Shown here piece after piece: positions 52,444 through 60,572 of a stretch of 61,893 nt of DNA. The first letter of the stretch is position 1, and each line of letters begins with the position of its first letter. This DNA comes from Crocinitomicaceae bacterium (GTDB lineage: Bacteria; Bacteroidota; Bacteroidia; Flavobacteriales_D; Crocinitomicaceae), in contig JAURGK010000013.1 of NCBI GenBank assembly GCA_030833845.1, forward strand, positions 1 through 61,893. Direction: 5' to 3'. The position numbers and the translations under genes were made by a program. The notes under the pieces are model-generated. The model was not told the DNA's origin, did no database searches, and saw only the letters and a list, made by a program, of their open reading frames with translations.

Positions 52444-53880
52444 ATGAGTGTTACTTACCAAAACGACCTCAAGCACCCTGTTTTTAAAGTGCTAGCAGAA
52501 TATGCTACTGTACATCAATTAGACGTATATGTGATTGGCGGTTGGGTTCGTGACCTACTGATGGGACGGCCTAGCAAAGACATCGATATTCTAGTTGTTG
52601 GCGATGGCCCTGCACTGGCAAGCGCCGTGGCGGCCAAATTACGTGTCAAAAAAGTGAGTATTTTCAAAAATTTCGGCACCGCACATTTCAGATATAAGGA
52701 TCTAGACATCGAATTCGTTGGTGCGAGAAAGGAATCTTATCTACCAAACTCGCGAAAGCCGCAAACCCATCAAGGCTCACTTGAAGACGATCAGCATAGA
52801 CGTGATTTTACCATTAATTCCATGGCCATTAGTCTCAGACACGAAACTTTTGGAGTGCTCATTGATCCTTTCAATGGCCAAAAAGACCTCGAAGCAGGTT
52901 TAATCAGAACACCACTTGAGCCATCCATTACTTTTAGTGATGATCCACTTAGAATGTTAAGAGCCATTCGATTTGCTACGCGCTTTGATTTTCAAATCAC
53001 GAGGCCCTGTCTTGAGGCCATGAAGGATCAAGCAGATCGAATCAATATTTTATCTCAAGAGCGCATCACCGATGAACTCAATAAAATCATTGCTACTCAT
53101 GAACCTTCTCGAGGTTTTAAACTTTTACAAGCAACCGGATTACTTGCTCATTTTTTTCCAGAGCTCACTGCTCTTCAGGGTATAGAAACCCGTGATGGAA
53201 AAGCACACAAGGATAACTTCTATCATACGCTCGAAGTGCTAGATAATTTGTCAAGGAATTCTGATCATCTTTGGCTTCGTTGGGCGGCTCTCTTACACGA
53301 TATTGCAAAACCTCCAACCAAACGCTTCGATCCTCAAATTGGCTGGACTTTCCACGGGCACGAAGAACTTGGCGCTAAAATGGTACCTAAGATATTCAAG
53401 CGGCTTCGTCTACCCTTAGACCAACCAATGAAATACGTTCAAAAATTGGTTCGCCTGCACCTAAGACCAATTGCTTTGGTTAAAGGATCCGTCACGGATG
53501 CCGCTATCAGGCGTTTGCTGCACGAAGCCGGAGATGACATCGAAGATTTGATGTTGCTTTGCAATGCCGACATTACAAGTAAAAATGAGTTCAAAGTAAA
53601 ACGATACAAGCAAAATTTTGAACTAGTTTCTGAAAAATTAAAGATGGTTGAGCAAAAAGATCGGGTGCGCAACTTTCAACCTCCGGTATCAGGCCAACTC
53701 ATCATGGACACTTTTCAAATTGGACCATGTGCGGCTATCGGACAAATCAAAAGTCATATCAAAGATGCGATACTCGAGGGCCATATTGCCAATGATTATC
53801 AGCAAGCCGTAGAAGAAATGCTGCGTATCGCTCCAACGCTTGGTTTAAAAGTACAACAAGCGCCACCAATGCCTGAATAA
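52444..53880 (+). CDS. CCA tRNA nucleotidyltransferase / poly(A) polymerase family with HD domain
   Basis: 478 residues. The class II nucleotidyltransferase head has GGWVRDLLMGRPSKDIDILVV (about 33-53) with the catalytic DID, the RKESY...HQGSLEDD block and RRDFTINSMAI (about 120). The HD domain carries RWAALLHDIAKPPTKRF (about 280). Bacteroidota usually have one such enzyme for CCA addition; a poly(A) polymerase role cannot be excluded. ATG 52444 follows the -7 box. Confidence 0.93.
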   Translation: MSVTYQNDLKHPVFKVLAEYATVHQLDVYVIGGWVRDLLMGRPSKDIDILVVGDGPALASAVAAKLRVKKVSIFKNFGTAHFRYKDLDIEFVGARKESYLPNSRKPQTHQGSLEDDQHRRDFTINSMAISLRHETFGVLIDPFNGQKDLEAGLIRTPLEPSITFSDDPLRMLRAIRFATRFDFQITRPCLEAMKDQADRINILSQERITDELNKIIATHEPSRGFKLLQATGLLAHFFPELTALQGIETRDGKAHKDNFYHTLEVLDNLSRNSDHLWLRWAALLHDIAKPPTKRFDPQIGWTFHGHEELGAKMVPKIFKRLRLPLDQPMKYVQKLVRLHLRPIALVKGSVTDAAIRRLLHEAGDDIEDLMLLCNADITSKNEFKVKRYKQNFELVSEKLKMVEQKDRVRNFQPPVSGQLIMDTFQIGPCAAIGQIKSHIKDAILEGHIANDYQQAVEEMLRIAPTLGLKVQQAPPMPE

Positions 53881-53908
53881 TTTTTATCTTTACCTCAAAT
53901 CCCACACC

Positions 53909-54478
53909 ATGCCAGGTCTAAAATTTCGGGTCTTACTCGATACGGATACCACCGAAGAAATATTTAGAGACATTTTAATTTCTAGCGAAGCTGATTTTGA
54001 AACTTTCTACAATGCCATCATGTCAGCTTTTGGATTTAATGGCGACCAAATGGCTAGTTTTTACGTTTCCAATGACAACTGGGACAAGGGGCACGAGCTT
54101 TCTTTACTCGATATGTCTTATGATGACGATGCCATCGATGAACCCGCATCGGTAATGAAACTAGCTAAAATTCAGGACTTTTTAGAGGAACCAGACCAGC
54201 GCTACATTCTTGTTTATGACTTCATGCGCATGTGGATTTTTCTCATAGAACTCATTGCTTATGAGAAAGAAACTCCTGCAGAACCATCGATGCTTTTAGC
54301 CGTAGGTACTGCTCCGCAAGAGCATAGTAAATCGATATTAGACGAAAACCTCTTTGACTCGGAAGCGACAGCCATCCAACATACGGATGATTCAGACGAC
54401 GATGAATACGGGTTCGATGATTTTGACGATGATTACTCCGATGACGACCTCAATGATTACAACCAATATGACTATTAA
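53909..54478 (+). CDS. Plasmid pRiA4b ORF-3-like protein with Asp-rich tail
   Basis: 189 residues. LKFRVLLDTDTTEEIFRDILISS and FNAI..FGFNGDQMASFYVSNDNWD (about 4-50) match the pRiA4b ORF-3 family, also called IS1096 TnpR-like. The name comes from a plasmid gene; the family is chromosomal and common in Bacteroidota, and its function is unknown. From about 150 the tail is dominated by Asp (DDSDDDEYGFDDFDDDYSDD). It overlaps the methyltransferase gene by 11 bp. Confidence 0.82.
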   Translation: MPGLKFRVLLDTDTTEEIFRDILISSEADFETFYNAIMSAFGFNGDQMASFYVSNDNWDKGHELSLLDMSYDDDAIDEPASVMKLAKIQDFLEEPDQRYILVYDFMRMWIFLIELIAYEKETPAEPSMLLAVGTAPQEHSKSILDENLFDSEATAIQHTDDSDDDEYGFDDFDDDYSDDDLNDYNQYDY

Positions 54479-55193
54479 ATCTTCTCAATCCACAAGCGAT
54501 CCAATTGGGCAAGCCATACTAGATTATGCCAAATTAAGAAAGCCATTCGATATCATTGTAAGTTCAGATTTGTGTGATGATGATATCATTCCTATTGAAG
54601 TACTTTTTAGAAATGAAAGTCAAATGCCTGAACTCGAACTCTGTGCACTCGACCAATGTAAAGGGCATGTATTAGATATTGGCGCAGGCGCAGGCGTACA
54701 TGCATTGGTACTCCAAGATCGTGGGTTTAAAGTTCAGGCCATTGATGTTTCTTTGGGTGCGGTAGCATACATGTCACAGAACGGTCTTAATGCGCAGTGT
54801 ATTGACTTATATAAGCTCCCAACTTCCCGTACTTATGACACCATTTTGTCCTTGATGAATGGCATGGGTCTGGCCAAAAGCTTAGAGAATTTAGATGTTT
54901 TTCTTAAAAAAATATATGAGCTTTTGTCGCCAGGCGGGCGGTTTATCGCGGATTCTACCGATGTCAAATACCTCTACGAAGACGAAGACGGCAGCTATTG
55001 GCTAGATCTGAATGCAGCCTATTACGGCAATTTTAAATTCAAAATGCAATACAAAAAAATTAGCGGACCTGAGTTTGAGTGGCTTTATATCGATTATGAC
55101 ACCCTCCACGAACATGCCTTGGCCTGTGGTTTTAAATGCCGACGTGCATTTGCAGTTGAAGATAATTATTTGGCGATTCTAGAAAAAATATGA
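54468..55193 (+). CDS. Class I SAM-dependent methyltransferase
   Basis: 241 residues from ATG 54468, which lies in the last 11 bp of the previous gene; the longer open frame reads through that gene's Asp-rich tail in another frame and is not real. Motif I is VLDIGAGAGVHALVLQ (about 72-87), motif post-I VQAIDVSLGA, and motif IV-like YDTILSLMNGMGLAK; KIYELLSPGGRFIADST follows. The tail (FKCRRAFAVEDNYLAILEKI) resembles small-molecule methyltransferases. Substrate unknown. The FKBP gene overlaps its stop in ATGA. Confidence 0.85.
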   Translation: MTIKSSQSTSDPIGQAILDYAKLRKPFDIIVSSDLCDDDIIPIEVLFRNESQMPELELCALDQCKGHVLDIGAGAGVHALVLQDRGFKVQAIDVSLGAVAYMSQNGLNAQCIDLYKLPTSRTYDTILSLMNGMGLAKSLENLDVFLKKIYELLSPGGRFIADSTDVKYLYEDEDGSYWLDLNAAYYGNFKFKMQYKKISGPEFEWLYIDYDTLHEHALACGFKCRRAFAVEDNYLAILEKI

Positions 55194-55633
55194 GGTATGT
55201 AATCAAAATTTCAGTAGTTGCCTTGCTGCTAGGGGCATGTGGCTACAGTGAAAACGAAATAAATAAATTTGACACGCGCATACGAGGTTTCAATGAAAAA
55301 TTTAATTTGGGGTTAAAAGCAACTGGAAGCGGCTTGTACCTACATATCGACACCTTAGGAAAAGGCAGACCTATTCAAATCAACGATAGCATTTGGGTAA
55401 GTTACACCCTCAAACTGCTTTCGGGGAAAGTCGTTGATTTTCAACCCAATCCAATCGGATTACCCGTAAAAAATCTAATCAAAGGATGGCAAGAGGCTGT
55501 ATATAATTTGCCAATTGGCAGTAGTTTGCGATGCCTTATTCCACCTCAATTAGGTTATGGCCAAGCAGGTAAAGATAAAATTGGACAGGATAAAATACTC
55601 TATTTTAAAATGAGGGTGGTTGAAGCCAAATAA
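55190..55633 (+). CDS. FKBP-type peptidyl-prolyl isomerase lipoprotein
   Basis: 147 residues. Signal peptide II: MRYVIKISVVALLLGAC with lipobox LGAC (Cys17). The FKBP domain runs from about 45 to 147 (DSIWVSYTLKLLSGKVVDF, GLPVKNLIKGWQEAVYNLPIGSSLRCLIPPQLGYGQ), a canonical fold with the LIPP loop. It should act as a prolyl isomerase and folding helper on the periplasmic face of a membrane. It is followed by sucD with its own -7 box. Confidence 0.92.
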   Translation: MRYVIKISVVALLLGACGYSENEINKFDTRIRGFNEKFNLGLKATGSGLYLHIDTLGKGRPIQINDSIWVSYTLKLLSGKVVDFQPNPIGLPVKNLIKGWQEAVYNLPIGSSLRCLIPPQLGYGQAGKDKIGQDKILYFKMRVVEAK

Positions 55634-55638
55634 TTGCT

Positions 55639-55646
55639 TAATTTTG
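55639..55646 (+). promoter_or_regulatory. -7 promoter element (TAATTTTG) of sucD
   Basis: Full match to TAnnTTTG, 20 nt before ATG 55667; a TTG at 55620-55622 gives a 16-nt spacing. Confidence 0.45.
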
Positions 55647-55666
55647 ACACGCAAAAAATAAATTAT

Positions 55667-56536
55667 ATGAGTGTATTGGTCAATAAAGACTCCAAAGTAA
55701 TAGTTCAAGGATTCACAGGAAGCGAAGGTACTTTTCATGCCAGTCAAATGATTGAATTTGGCACCAACGTTGTTGGTGGTGTGACACCCGGAAAAGGTGG
55801 TTCAACTCACCTAGACCGACCAGTTTTCAATACAGTTGCTGACGCTGTTAATAGTACAGGTGCCGATACCTCGATAATTTTTGTACCACCAGCTTTTGCT
55901 GCCGATGCCATTATGGAAGCAGCCCAAGCTGGTATTCGTGTCATCGTATGTATTACTGAAGGAATTCCTGTCAATGATATGGTGAAAGCCAAAGAATACA
56001 TCAAAGCCTATAACACGCGTTTGATTGGCCCCAATTGCCCTGGAGTCATTACCGCTGGTGAAGCCAAAGTGGGTATCATGCCTGGTTTTGTATTCAAGCA
56101 GGGTAAAATTGGAATTGTTTCTAAGTCAGGAACGCTCACCTATGAAGCAGCAGATCAAGTCGCCAAAGCAGGGATGGGAATCACTACTGCCATTGGTATT
56201 GGAGGAGACCCTATCATTGGTACAACAACAAGAGAAGCTGTTGAGTTATTGATGAACGACCCCCAAACAGAAGGCATTGTTATGATTGGTGAAATCGGCG
56301 GAAACCTTGAGGCCATTGCCGCAAGATGGATCAAAGAAAACGGAACCAAACCAGTTGTCGGCTTCATCGCCGGTGAAACCGCTCCTAAGGGACGCACTAT
56401 GGGCCATGCAGGAGCCATTGTTGGTGGTGCAGACGATACTGCAGAGGCCAAAAAGCGCATCATGCGAGAGTGTGGCATTCATGTAGTTGACTCTCCAGCA
56501 CAAATCGGTGCGAAAATGGCCGAAGTACTAGGATAG
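55667..56536 (+). CDS. sucD: Succinate--CoA ligase subunit alpha
   Basis: 289 residues. TCA-cycle enzyme forming succinate and NTP from succinyl-Co[21 protein letters not shown] binds CoA (about 14-33), [21 protein letters not shown] is typical, and the phosphohistidine lies in [10 protein letters not shown] near residue 245. ATG 55667 gives the canonical [18 protein letters not shown] start; the 11 preceding residues of open frame overlap the promoter. The beta subunit sucC is not in the window. Confidence 0.97.
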   Translation: MSVLVNKDSKVIVQGFTGSEGTFHASQMIEFGTNVVGGVTPGKGGSTHLDRPVFNTVADAVNSTGADTSIIFVPPAFAADAIMEAAQAGIRVIVCITEGIPVNDMVKAKEYIKAYNTRLIGPNCPGVITAGEAKVGIMPGFVFKQGKIGIVSKSGTLTYEAADQVAKAGMGITTAIGIGGDPIIGTTTREAVELLMNDPQTEGIVMIGEIGGNLEAIAARWIKENGTKPVVGFIAGETAPKGRTMGHAGAIVGGADDTAEAKKRIMRECGIHVVDSPAQIGAKMAEVLG

Positions 56537-56546
56537 TCCATAGCCT

Positions 56547-58286
56547 TTAATTCCAGAAATCCCAGGTAAGGCCTAAGCGTAATTGCATGGCCGGATAGGG
56601 TATACCCGAAAACATACTTGCTGTATAATCTACTGCAGACAACAAATTACTGGCCTGTACAAAGAATCGAAAGGTCTTTACCTCAAGCGCAATATCCAAT
56701 TGGGCATTATAAATTGCCACAACAGGATTGATTGCAGCAGTCTCATAAATTTGCCAATTGATACTTTCTATAAAAGGAAGGTATTGAATTCGTCTAGTTG
56801 AGGCACCATAGAGGGCATAGAACTTTGCACCTAAATGCATTTTCAATTGTTTCTCTTTGAAAACCCCTCCCTCCCATTGCAACCCGAGTGAACTCTGCAT
56901 AGGTGGCAAAACAAATTGATCTTCTCTTTTCCAATTGGTATATTGATTAAACAAAATCCATCGCCATGCTTGCCTTTTGTATTCTAATTTGAGTGCAGCT
57001 TCTAAGGCTTGCTGAGGTCCCTCTAAACTCCAATTCATACTGGGAAGATCAAAACGGTAAATCTGCTTTGCGCGCATATATTGCAGATTAAGGATTAAAT
57101 GCAAATTGCTTTGAGTCAAACTATATTTGAATTGACTGAGGCTCAGCTGCTCTCGCTCTGGTTGTAATTGTTGGTAGGAGGTAAGATTGCTTTGGTAGCT
57201 GCGTTCGATTAACTCCGGCCAAGCATTTTGATAAAAATGAGATATGTATATTTTCCCCTTTGGCAGGGCAATATCCATACGATTAGCAGTTGTCAAGCCC
57301 TGTGCAGCACCCACGAGATTAAGTTGACTCTTGTGCGTAAATCGCCACCCTTTTTGTTCTAGTTCAAGCGAATTGTCAAGGTTAATTTCAGTGGTATCAT
57401 AGAAGAGTTGCGTGTCTTGCCATTTCAATGATTTATATTGAAGCGCCGTTCTTGCCTTCAATAATTTACTTTGATAGGCAATACCTACGTCATTGGTAAG
57501 CATCTGTGTGGAGAAAAGATCTCGACAGGAATCTGTACTCAAAAAAAGCTGCGGATAGTAAAGCTCCAAGGAATCTGTTTCTTCATACCTGCGAATTGTC
57601 GATTGATACATGTGCTTAGATACCAAATATACCCCTTTGATGGAGTCTTGAAGAATGGCAAATGAGGTTTCGATTTGCCCACGATAAGCATTTTGAAAAG
57701 TGAAACTTTCCACTTTCTGCACCGGTAAAAGTGCCGCATTACCGCTCTGCAGTTGTTCCCAATTTAACAAACCGCCTGACCATTGTCTGTCATTACTTAA
57801 ATTATCAAATGATGCAAGAATTTTTGTGCGCCTATGGTCATATAGGAACTTAAGATCCAAAGAACTATAGCGCAATTCACTCGCTCTGATAAAACCACTT
57901 TGCTGGAAACGGTCGTATCGCAAATTAAAAAGCGTGTTTCTGTAGAATTGCTGTTCATAATCTAACCTCAACCGTTGAGAACCTTGGGCTCCAAATCCGT
58001 ATGCAAAACCCAGATGAGGTAAGGCGCTAAAGAGTAAATCTTTCTTTGTGTAATTGCCGACTGATAAATTAGACAAGCCTGGCTTAAATAAATCCCAGGT
58101 GTGCGGAAACTCTTGATTTGGTGCATAAAAAAATGGGCTTGCAAAACCATTCATGAACTGTAAAAGCGAATCCGTGGCAACTAATGCACGATCTGTTGCT
58201 TTTAAGGTGTCTGGCACGAAAGATTGTTGTGCCTTCAATTGAAAAAAGAGCTGCGAAACAAACAACAGATGTAAAAAAAAGCGCAT
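56547..58286 (-). CDS. Putative outer-membrane porin (Bacteroidota putative-porin family)
   Basis: 579 residues. Signal peptide MRFFLHLLFVSQLFFQLKAQ, then alternating aromatic/polar beta strands throughout (YSSLDLKFLYDHRRTKILAS, RTALQYKSLKWQDTQLFYD). The last strand is LRLGLTWDFWN, with aromatic residues near the end as in outer-membrane barrels. No TonB box or plug. It matches in length and style the putative porin family of Bacteroidota. Substrate unknown. It converges on sucD with 10 bp between stops. Confidence 0.78.
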   Translation of the reverse strand: MRFFLHLLFVSQLFFQLKAQQSFVPDTLKATDRALVATDSLLQFMNGFASPFFYAPNQEFPHTWDLFKPGLSNLSVGNYTKKDLLFSALPHLGFAYGFGAQGSQRLRLDYEQQFYRNTLFNLRYDRFQQSGFIRASELRYSSLDLKFLYDHRRTKILASFDNLSNDRQWSGGLLNWEQLQSGNAALLPVQKVESFTFQNAYRGQIETSFAILQDSIKGVYLVSKHMYQSTIRRYEETDSLELYYPQLFLSTDSCRDLFSTQMLTNDVGIAYQSKLLKARTALQYKSLKWQDTQLFYDTTEINLDNSLELEQKGWRFTHKSQLNLVGAAQGLTTANRMDIALPKGKIYISHFYQNAWPELIERSYQSNLTSYQQLQPEREQLSLSQFKYSLTQSNLHLILNLQYMRAKQIYRFDLPSMNWSLEGPQQALEAALKLEYKRQAWRWILFNQYTNWKREDQFVLPPMQSSLGLQWEGGVFKEKQLKMHLGAKFYALYGASTRRIQYLPFIESINWQIYETAAINPVVAIYNAQLDIALEVKTFRFFVQASNLLSAVDYTASMFSGIPYPAMQLRLGLTWDFWN

Positions 58287-58306
58287 AGCACAAACTTATA
58301 AAAAAT

Positions 58307-58335
58307 AAGGGCTACCCCCATAGGGGCAGCCCTTT
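58307..58335. terminator. Terminator downstream of rpsT
   Basis: AAGGGCT (58307-58313) pairs with AGCCCTT (58328-58334), then one mismatch and CCCC against GGGG around a short loop. T-rich on the minus strand. It ends the tRNA-Glu/rpsT transcript before the porin gene starts at 58286. Confidence 0.85.
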
Positions 58336-58356
58336 AAAAAAATAAGAAAAACTAGC

Positions 58357-58608
58357 TTAAAGCGCGTTGATGCGCAATTGCAATCCTGATTTCAGGTTAG
58401 CAGCTTTGTTTTTGTGAATGATATTTCTTTTTGCCAATTTATCTAGCATTGCAACTACAGCTGGAAACAGACCTTCAGCTTCTTTGCGGTCTTTTGTCGC
58501 ACGTAGTTTACGCATTGCATTACGCGTTGTTTTGTGTTGGTATTTATTCAACACGCGCTTAGACTCATTTGAACGAATGCGCTTGATGGATGATTTATGG
58601 TTTGCCAT
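58357..58608 (-). CDS. rpsT: 30S ribosomal protein S20
   Basis: 83 residues, [22 protein letters not shown] start is the S20 signature, very basic, with [21 protein letters not shown] (the conserved LAxxNVIHKNKAA region) at the end. It binds 16S rRNA early in assembly. It lies 29 bp downstream of two tRNA-Glu genes on the same strand with no hairpin between, so it is probably cotranscribed with them. Confidence 0.97.
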   Translation of the reverse strand: MANHKSSIKRIRSNESKRVLNKYQHKTTRNAMRKLRATKDRKEAEGLFPAVVAMLDKLAKRNIIHKNKAANLKSGLQLRINAL

Positions 58609-58637
58609 AGCTTATGTATAATTATTCTTTTAAAATG

Positions 58638-58709
58638 CAGCCCATAGGAGAATCGAACTCCTGTTTCAAGGATGAAAACCTTGCGTCCTAACCACTAGAC
58701 GAATGGGCC
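58638..58709 (-). tRNA. tRNA-Glu (anticodon TTC), copy 2
   Basis: 72-nt cloverleaf on the minus strand: acceptor GGCCCAT pairs with ATGGGCT, anticodon stem CAAGG/CCTTG around loop TTTTCAT (anticodon TTC), T arm AGGAG/CTCCT with TTCGATT. Discriminator is G; CCA is not encoded. Identical to the copy upstream. Confidence 0.95.
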
Positions 58710-58717
58710 AAAATTGG

Positions 58718-58789
58718 CAGCCCATAGGAGAATCGAACTCCTGTTTCAAGGATGAAAACCTTGCGTCCTAACCACTAGACGAATGGGCC
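58718..58789 (-). tRNA. tRNA-Glu (anticodon TTC), copy 1
   Basis: Same 72-nt sequence as 58638-58709, in an 80-bp tandem repeat unit, on the minus strand and first in the transcript. The acceptor, anticodon and T arms pair fully except for a G-T at the first acceptor pair. CCA is not encoded. Confidence 0.95.
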
Positions 58790-58819
58790 AAAATGTCAAA
58801 ACCCCAGAATTTGGGATTG

Positions 58820-58849
58820 CAAATATAGTATGAATTTCTTGAAGAGCAA
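58820..58849 (-). promoter_or_regulatory. Consensus promoter (TTG-N19-TATATTTG) of the tRNA-Glu/rpsT unit
   Basis: On the minus strand: TTG (58849-58847), exactly 19 nt, then TATATTTG (58827-58820). Both boxes and the spacing match the Bacteroidota housekeeping sigma consensus in full. The transcript would start near 58815, about 26 nt ahead of the first tRNA. Confidence 0.8.
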
Positions 58850-58866
58850 GGGCTCCTCTCTTTTTT

Positions 58867-59574
58867 TTATGAATTTTCTATGTCGTCTGCACTCATTTTA
58901 AAACCAAGCCTTTTGGCTGTTTTTAGTTTTAGTTGTTCGCCCATCATAAAAATCTGACCAACACTGACGTTGTCCATGTATTCAAAAGGAGGTATGTAGA
59001 GGTCAAATTGCAGCGCATAGGCAAAAGCCATTTGCGCTATCAATTGCAACAGTTGTTCGGAGAGCAGCATATTTTGTGGGTCACTAAAGGTGTAGCCCAA
59101 GGCGCCCTTTCCTTCAATAAAAAAGTGCCGTTCGTGATTTACAAAAATTCGTGCAATCAGATTTCCAAGGTCCTCCAATCGATTTTGCTGCATAGATTCT
59201 GCCAAGAAGTTATAAATATGTATTGTACCGAAATACCCATTGTTTGGATTGGACTTAAAATAAGATGTCCCCCAAAGTGGATTAGAGTCTGGCAAGCGAA
59301 AAACATTATGATGCAAATTAAATACCAAGACATCACTACCGATATATACATGAAATTCGTGATCACCTCTATCTTTTATAAAAAGCCTGACCCTTTGATC
59401 TTTAATCACTTCCTTTAAAGCCATAAATTCCTGCTCTATTAGGCCACGTAGTTGTGTAAATACCATTTCGAGATCATCGGCGACATCTTGTTTTAAGGCA
59501 GATTTATGCATTAGGATATCGATGAGCTGTTGGCGATTGGCAATGATAGGATCGGATGTTTTCTTTTTAGTCAT
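58867..59574 (-). CDS. Unknown protein, 235 residues
   Basis: No family recognised. A basic N-terminus (MTKKKTSDPI), a helical region with ALKQDVADDLEMVFTQLRGLIEQEF, then beta-rich segments (RVRLFIKDRGDHEFHVYIGSDVLVFNLHHNVF) and GYFGTIHIYNFLAESMQQNRLEDL, ending with a helix rich in Lys. No signal peptide or membrane helix, so cytoplasmic. It has its own transcript: it lies alone between the tRNA promoter and the divergent lipid kinase. I recall only vaguely similar uncharacterised Bacteroidota proteins. Confidence 0.65.
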   Translation of the reverse strand: MTKKKTSDPIIANRQQLIDILMHKSALKQDVADDLEMVFTQLRGLIEQEFMALKEVIKDQRVRLFIKDRGDHEFHVYIGSDVLVFNLHHNVFRLPDSNPLWGTSYFKSNPNNGYFGTIHIYNFLAESMQQNRLEDLGNLIARIFVNHERHFFIEGKGALGYTFSDPQNMLLSEQLLQLIAQMAFAYALQFDLYIPPFEYMDNVSVGQIFMMGEQLKLKTAKRLGFKMSADDIENS

Positions 59575-59664
59575 GGCATTATATTTGTAATAAATTTAAG
59601 TGAAAAGCCTTAGTTGTACACTTAGTTTAGGATAAAACTTGATGCACCGTCGGCAAAAAATGAT

Positions 59665-59672
59665 TAATTTTG
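59665..59672 (+). promoter_or_regulatory. -7 promoter element (TAATTTTG) of the lipid kinase gene
   Basis: Full match to TAnnTTTG; a TTG at 59639-59641 gives a 23-nt spacing. The in-frame TTG 59670 lies within the box, favouring GTG 59688 as start. Confidence 0.4.
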
Positions 59673-59687
59673 AAAAAAGAGGTAAAC

Positions 59688-60572
59688 GTGTCTATTAAAA
59701 AACGCATCTGGTTCATCATTAACCCCATCTCAGGGGTGAGGCGCAAGGATGACATTCCTGCGCTCATACGCCAGTTCCTCGACGTCCATTTATTTGACTT
59801 TGAAATTCAATATACCCAGTACAAAGGACACGCCGTTAAAATTACACTAGACGCCGTTAATCAAGGCATTGATATAGTATGTGCCGTAGGTGGTGATGGC
59901 TCAGTGCACGAAGTAGGTACCGCACTTATCAATACAAAAACTAGCCTAGCGGTGATTCCTATTGGTTCTGGTAATGGCCTTGCTAGGCATATGTTTATAC
60001 CTCGCAACGTCAAGAAGGCTATCGAAACCATCAACAAAAACAATCAAATTCTCATGGACACCGTCCTAGTCAATGAACAACCCTTTCTTGGGGTGGGTGG
60101 CTATGGTTTGGATGCCATTATTGCAAAAAAGTTTGATGAAGATCATAAAAGAGGTTTTTGGACCTATGTCAAACATGTAATCAAAGAGTTTTTCAGGTAT
60201 AACCCTATGAATATCTCCATAGACACCAACGGTCAAATAAAAAAAATGCCTGTGGTGCTCTGTACGATAGCTAACACTTCAGAATTTGGAAATGGATTCA
60301 AAGTATCACCAAAATCTGATGCCACCGATGGTAAATTAGAATTGTTTCTACTAAAGCCTTTCTCGCTTTTTGGTATTCCAAAAATGATATATCAGTTTTT
60401 CACCGGAAAATCTGATCAATCTAGCTATGCTGAGGTAATTTCTTTCGAGAAAGCCAAAATATCGTTACCCAACGGTCAAGGACATCACGATGGAGAGCCC
60501 TTAATGCTCACCAAAGAACTCAATGTTCGGGTGGTGCCTCATTCACTTCATATCATTGTTGGTCAAAAATAA
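59688..60572 (+). CDS. Diacylglycerol kinase-family lipid kinase (YegS/BmrU type)
   Basis: 294 residues from GTG 59688, following a purine-rich AGAGGTAAAC. RIWFIINPISG at the N-terminus, the nucleotide-binding VGGDGSVHEVGTALI (about 66-80) and PIGSGNGLARHM (about 90-101) are the DAGK catalytic-domain hallmarks; a C-terminal beta domain follows with PNGQGHHDGEPL. It phosphorylates a lipid hydroxyl (diacylglycerol or a sphingoid-like lipid); the exact substrate is not clear. Its last base overlaps the next start. Confidence 0.92.
   Translation: MSIKKRIWFIINPISGVRRKDDIPALIRQFLDVHLFDFEIQYTQYKGHAVKITLDAVNQGIDIVCAVGGDGSVHEVGTALINTKTSLAVIPIGSGNGLARHMFIPRNVKKAIETINKNNQILMDTVLVNEQPFLGVGGYGLDAIIAKKFDEDHKRGFWTYVKHVIKEFFRYNPMNISIDTNGQIKKMPVVLCTIANTSEFGNGFKVSPKSDATDGKLELFLLKPFSLFGIPKMIYQFFTGKSDQSSYAEVISFEKAKISLPNGQGHHDGEPLMLTKELNVRVVPHSLHIIVGQK

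Larger units (their letters stand above)
58637..58794. repeat. 80-bp tandem repeat carrying the two tRNA-Glu genes
   Basis: The units 58637-58715 and 58717-58794 are nearly the same, including the CAAAAT that follows each tRNA 5' side. Only a few bases between the tRNA copies differ. This is a recent tandem duplication or one kept identical by gene conversion. Confidence 0.8.

Noticed and set aside
54354..54467. Longer N-terminus of the methyltransferase
   Set aside because: The upstream codons are Met/Thr-rich because they read the GAT/GAC-rich Asp tail of the previous gene in another frame; ATG 54468 gives a normal start.
53909..54478. Mobile-element gene (plasmid ORF-3 / IS1096 TnpR name)
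   Set aside because: The family name is historical; no transposase, inverted repeats or change in base composition is visible around it.
58637..58794. Assembly artefact doubling one tRNA
   Set aside because: Bases between and around the copies differ slightly, and tandem tRNA-Glu genes are common; the duplication is likely real, though read depth could confirm it.
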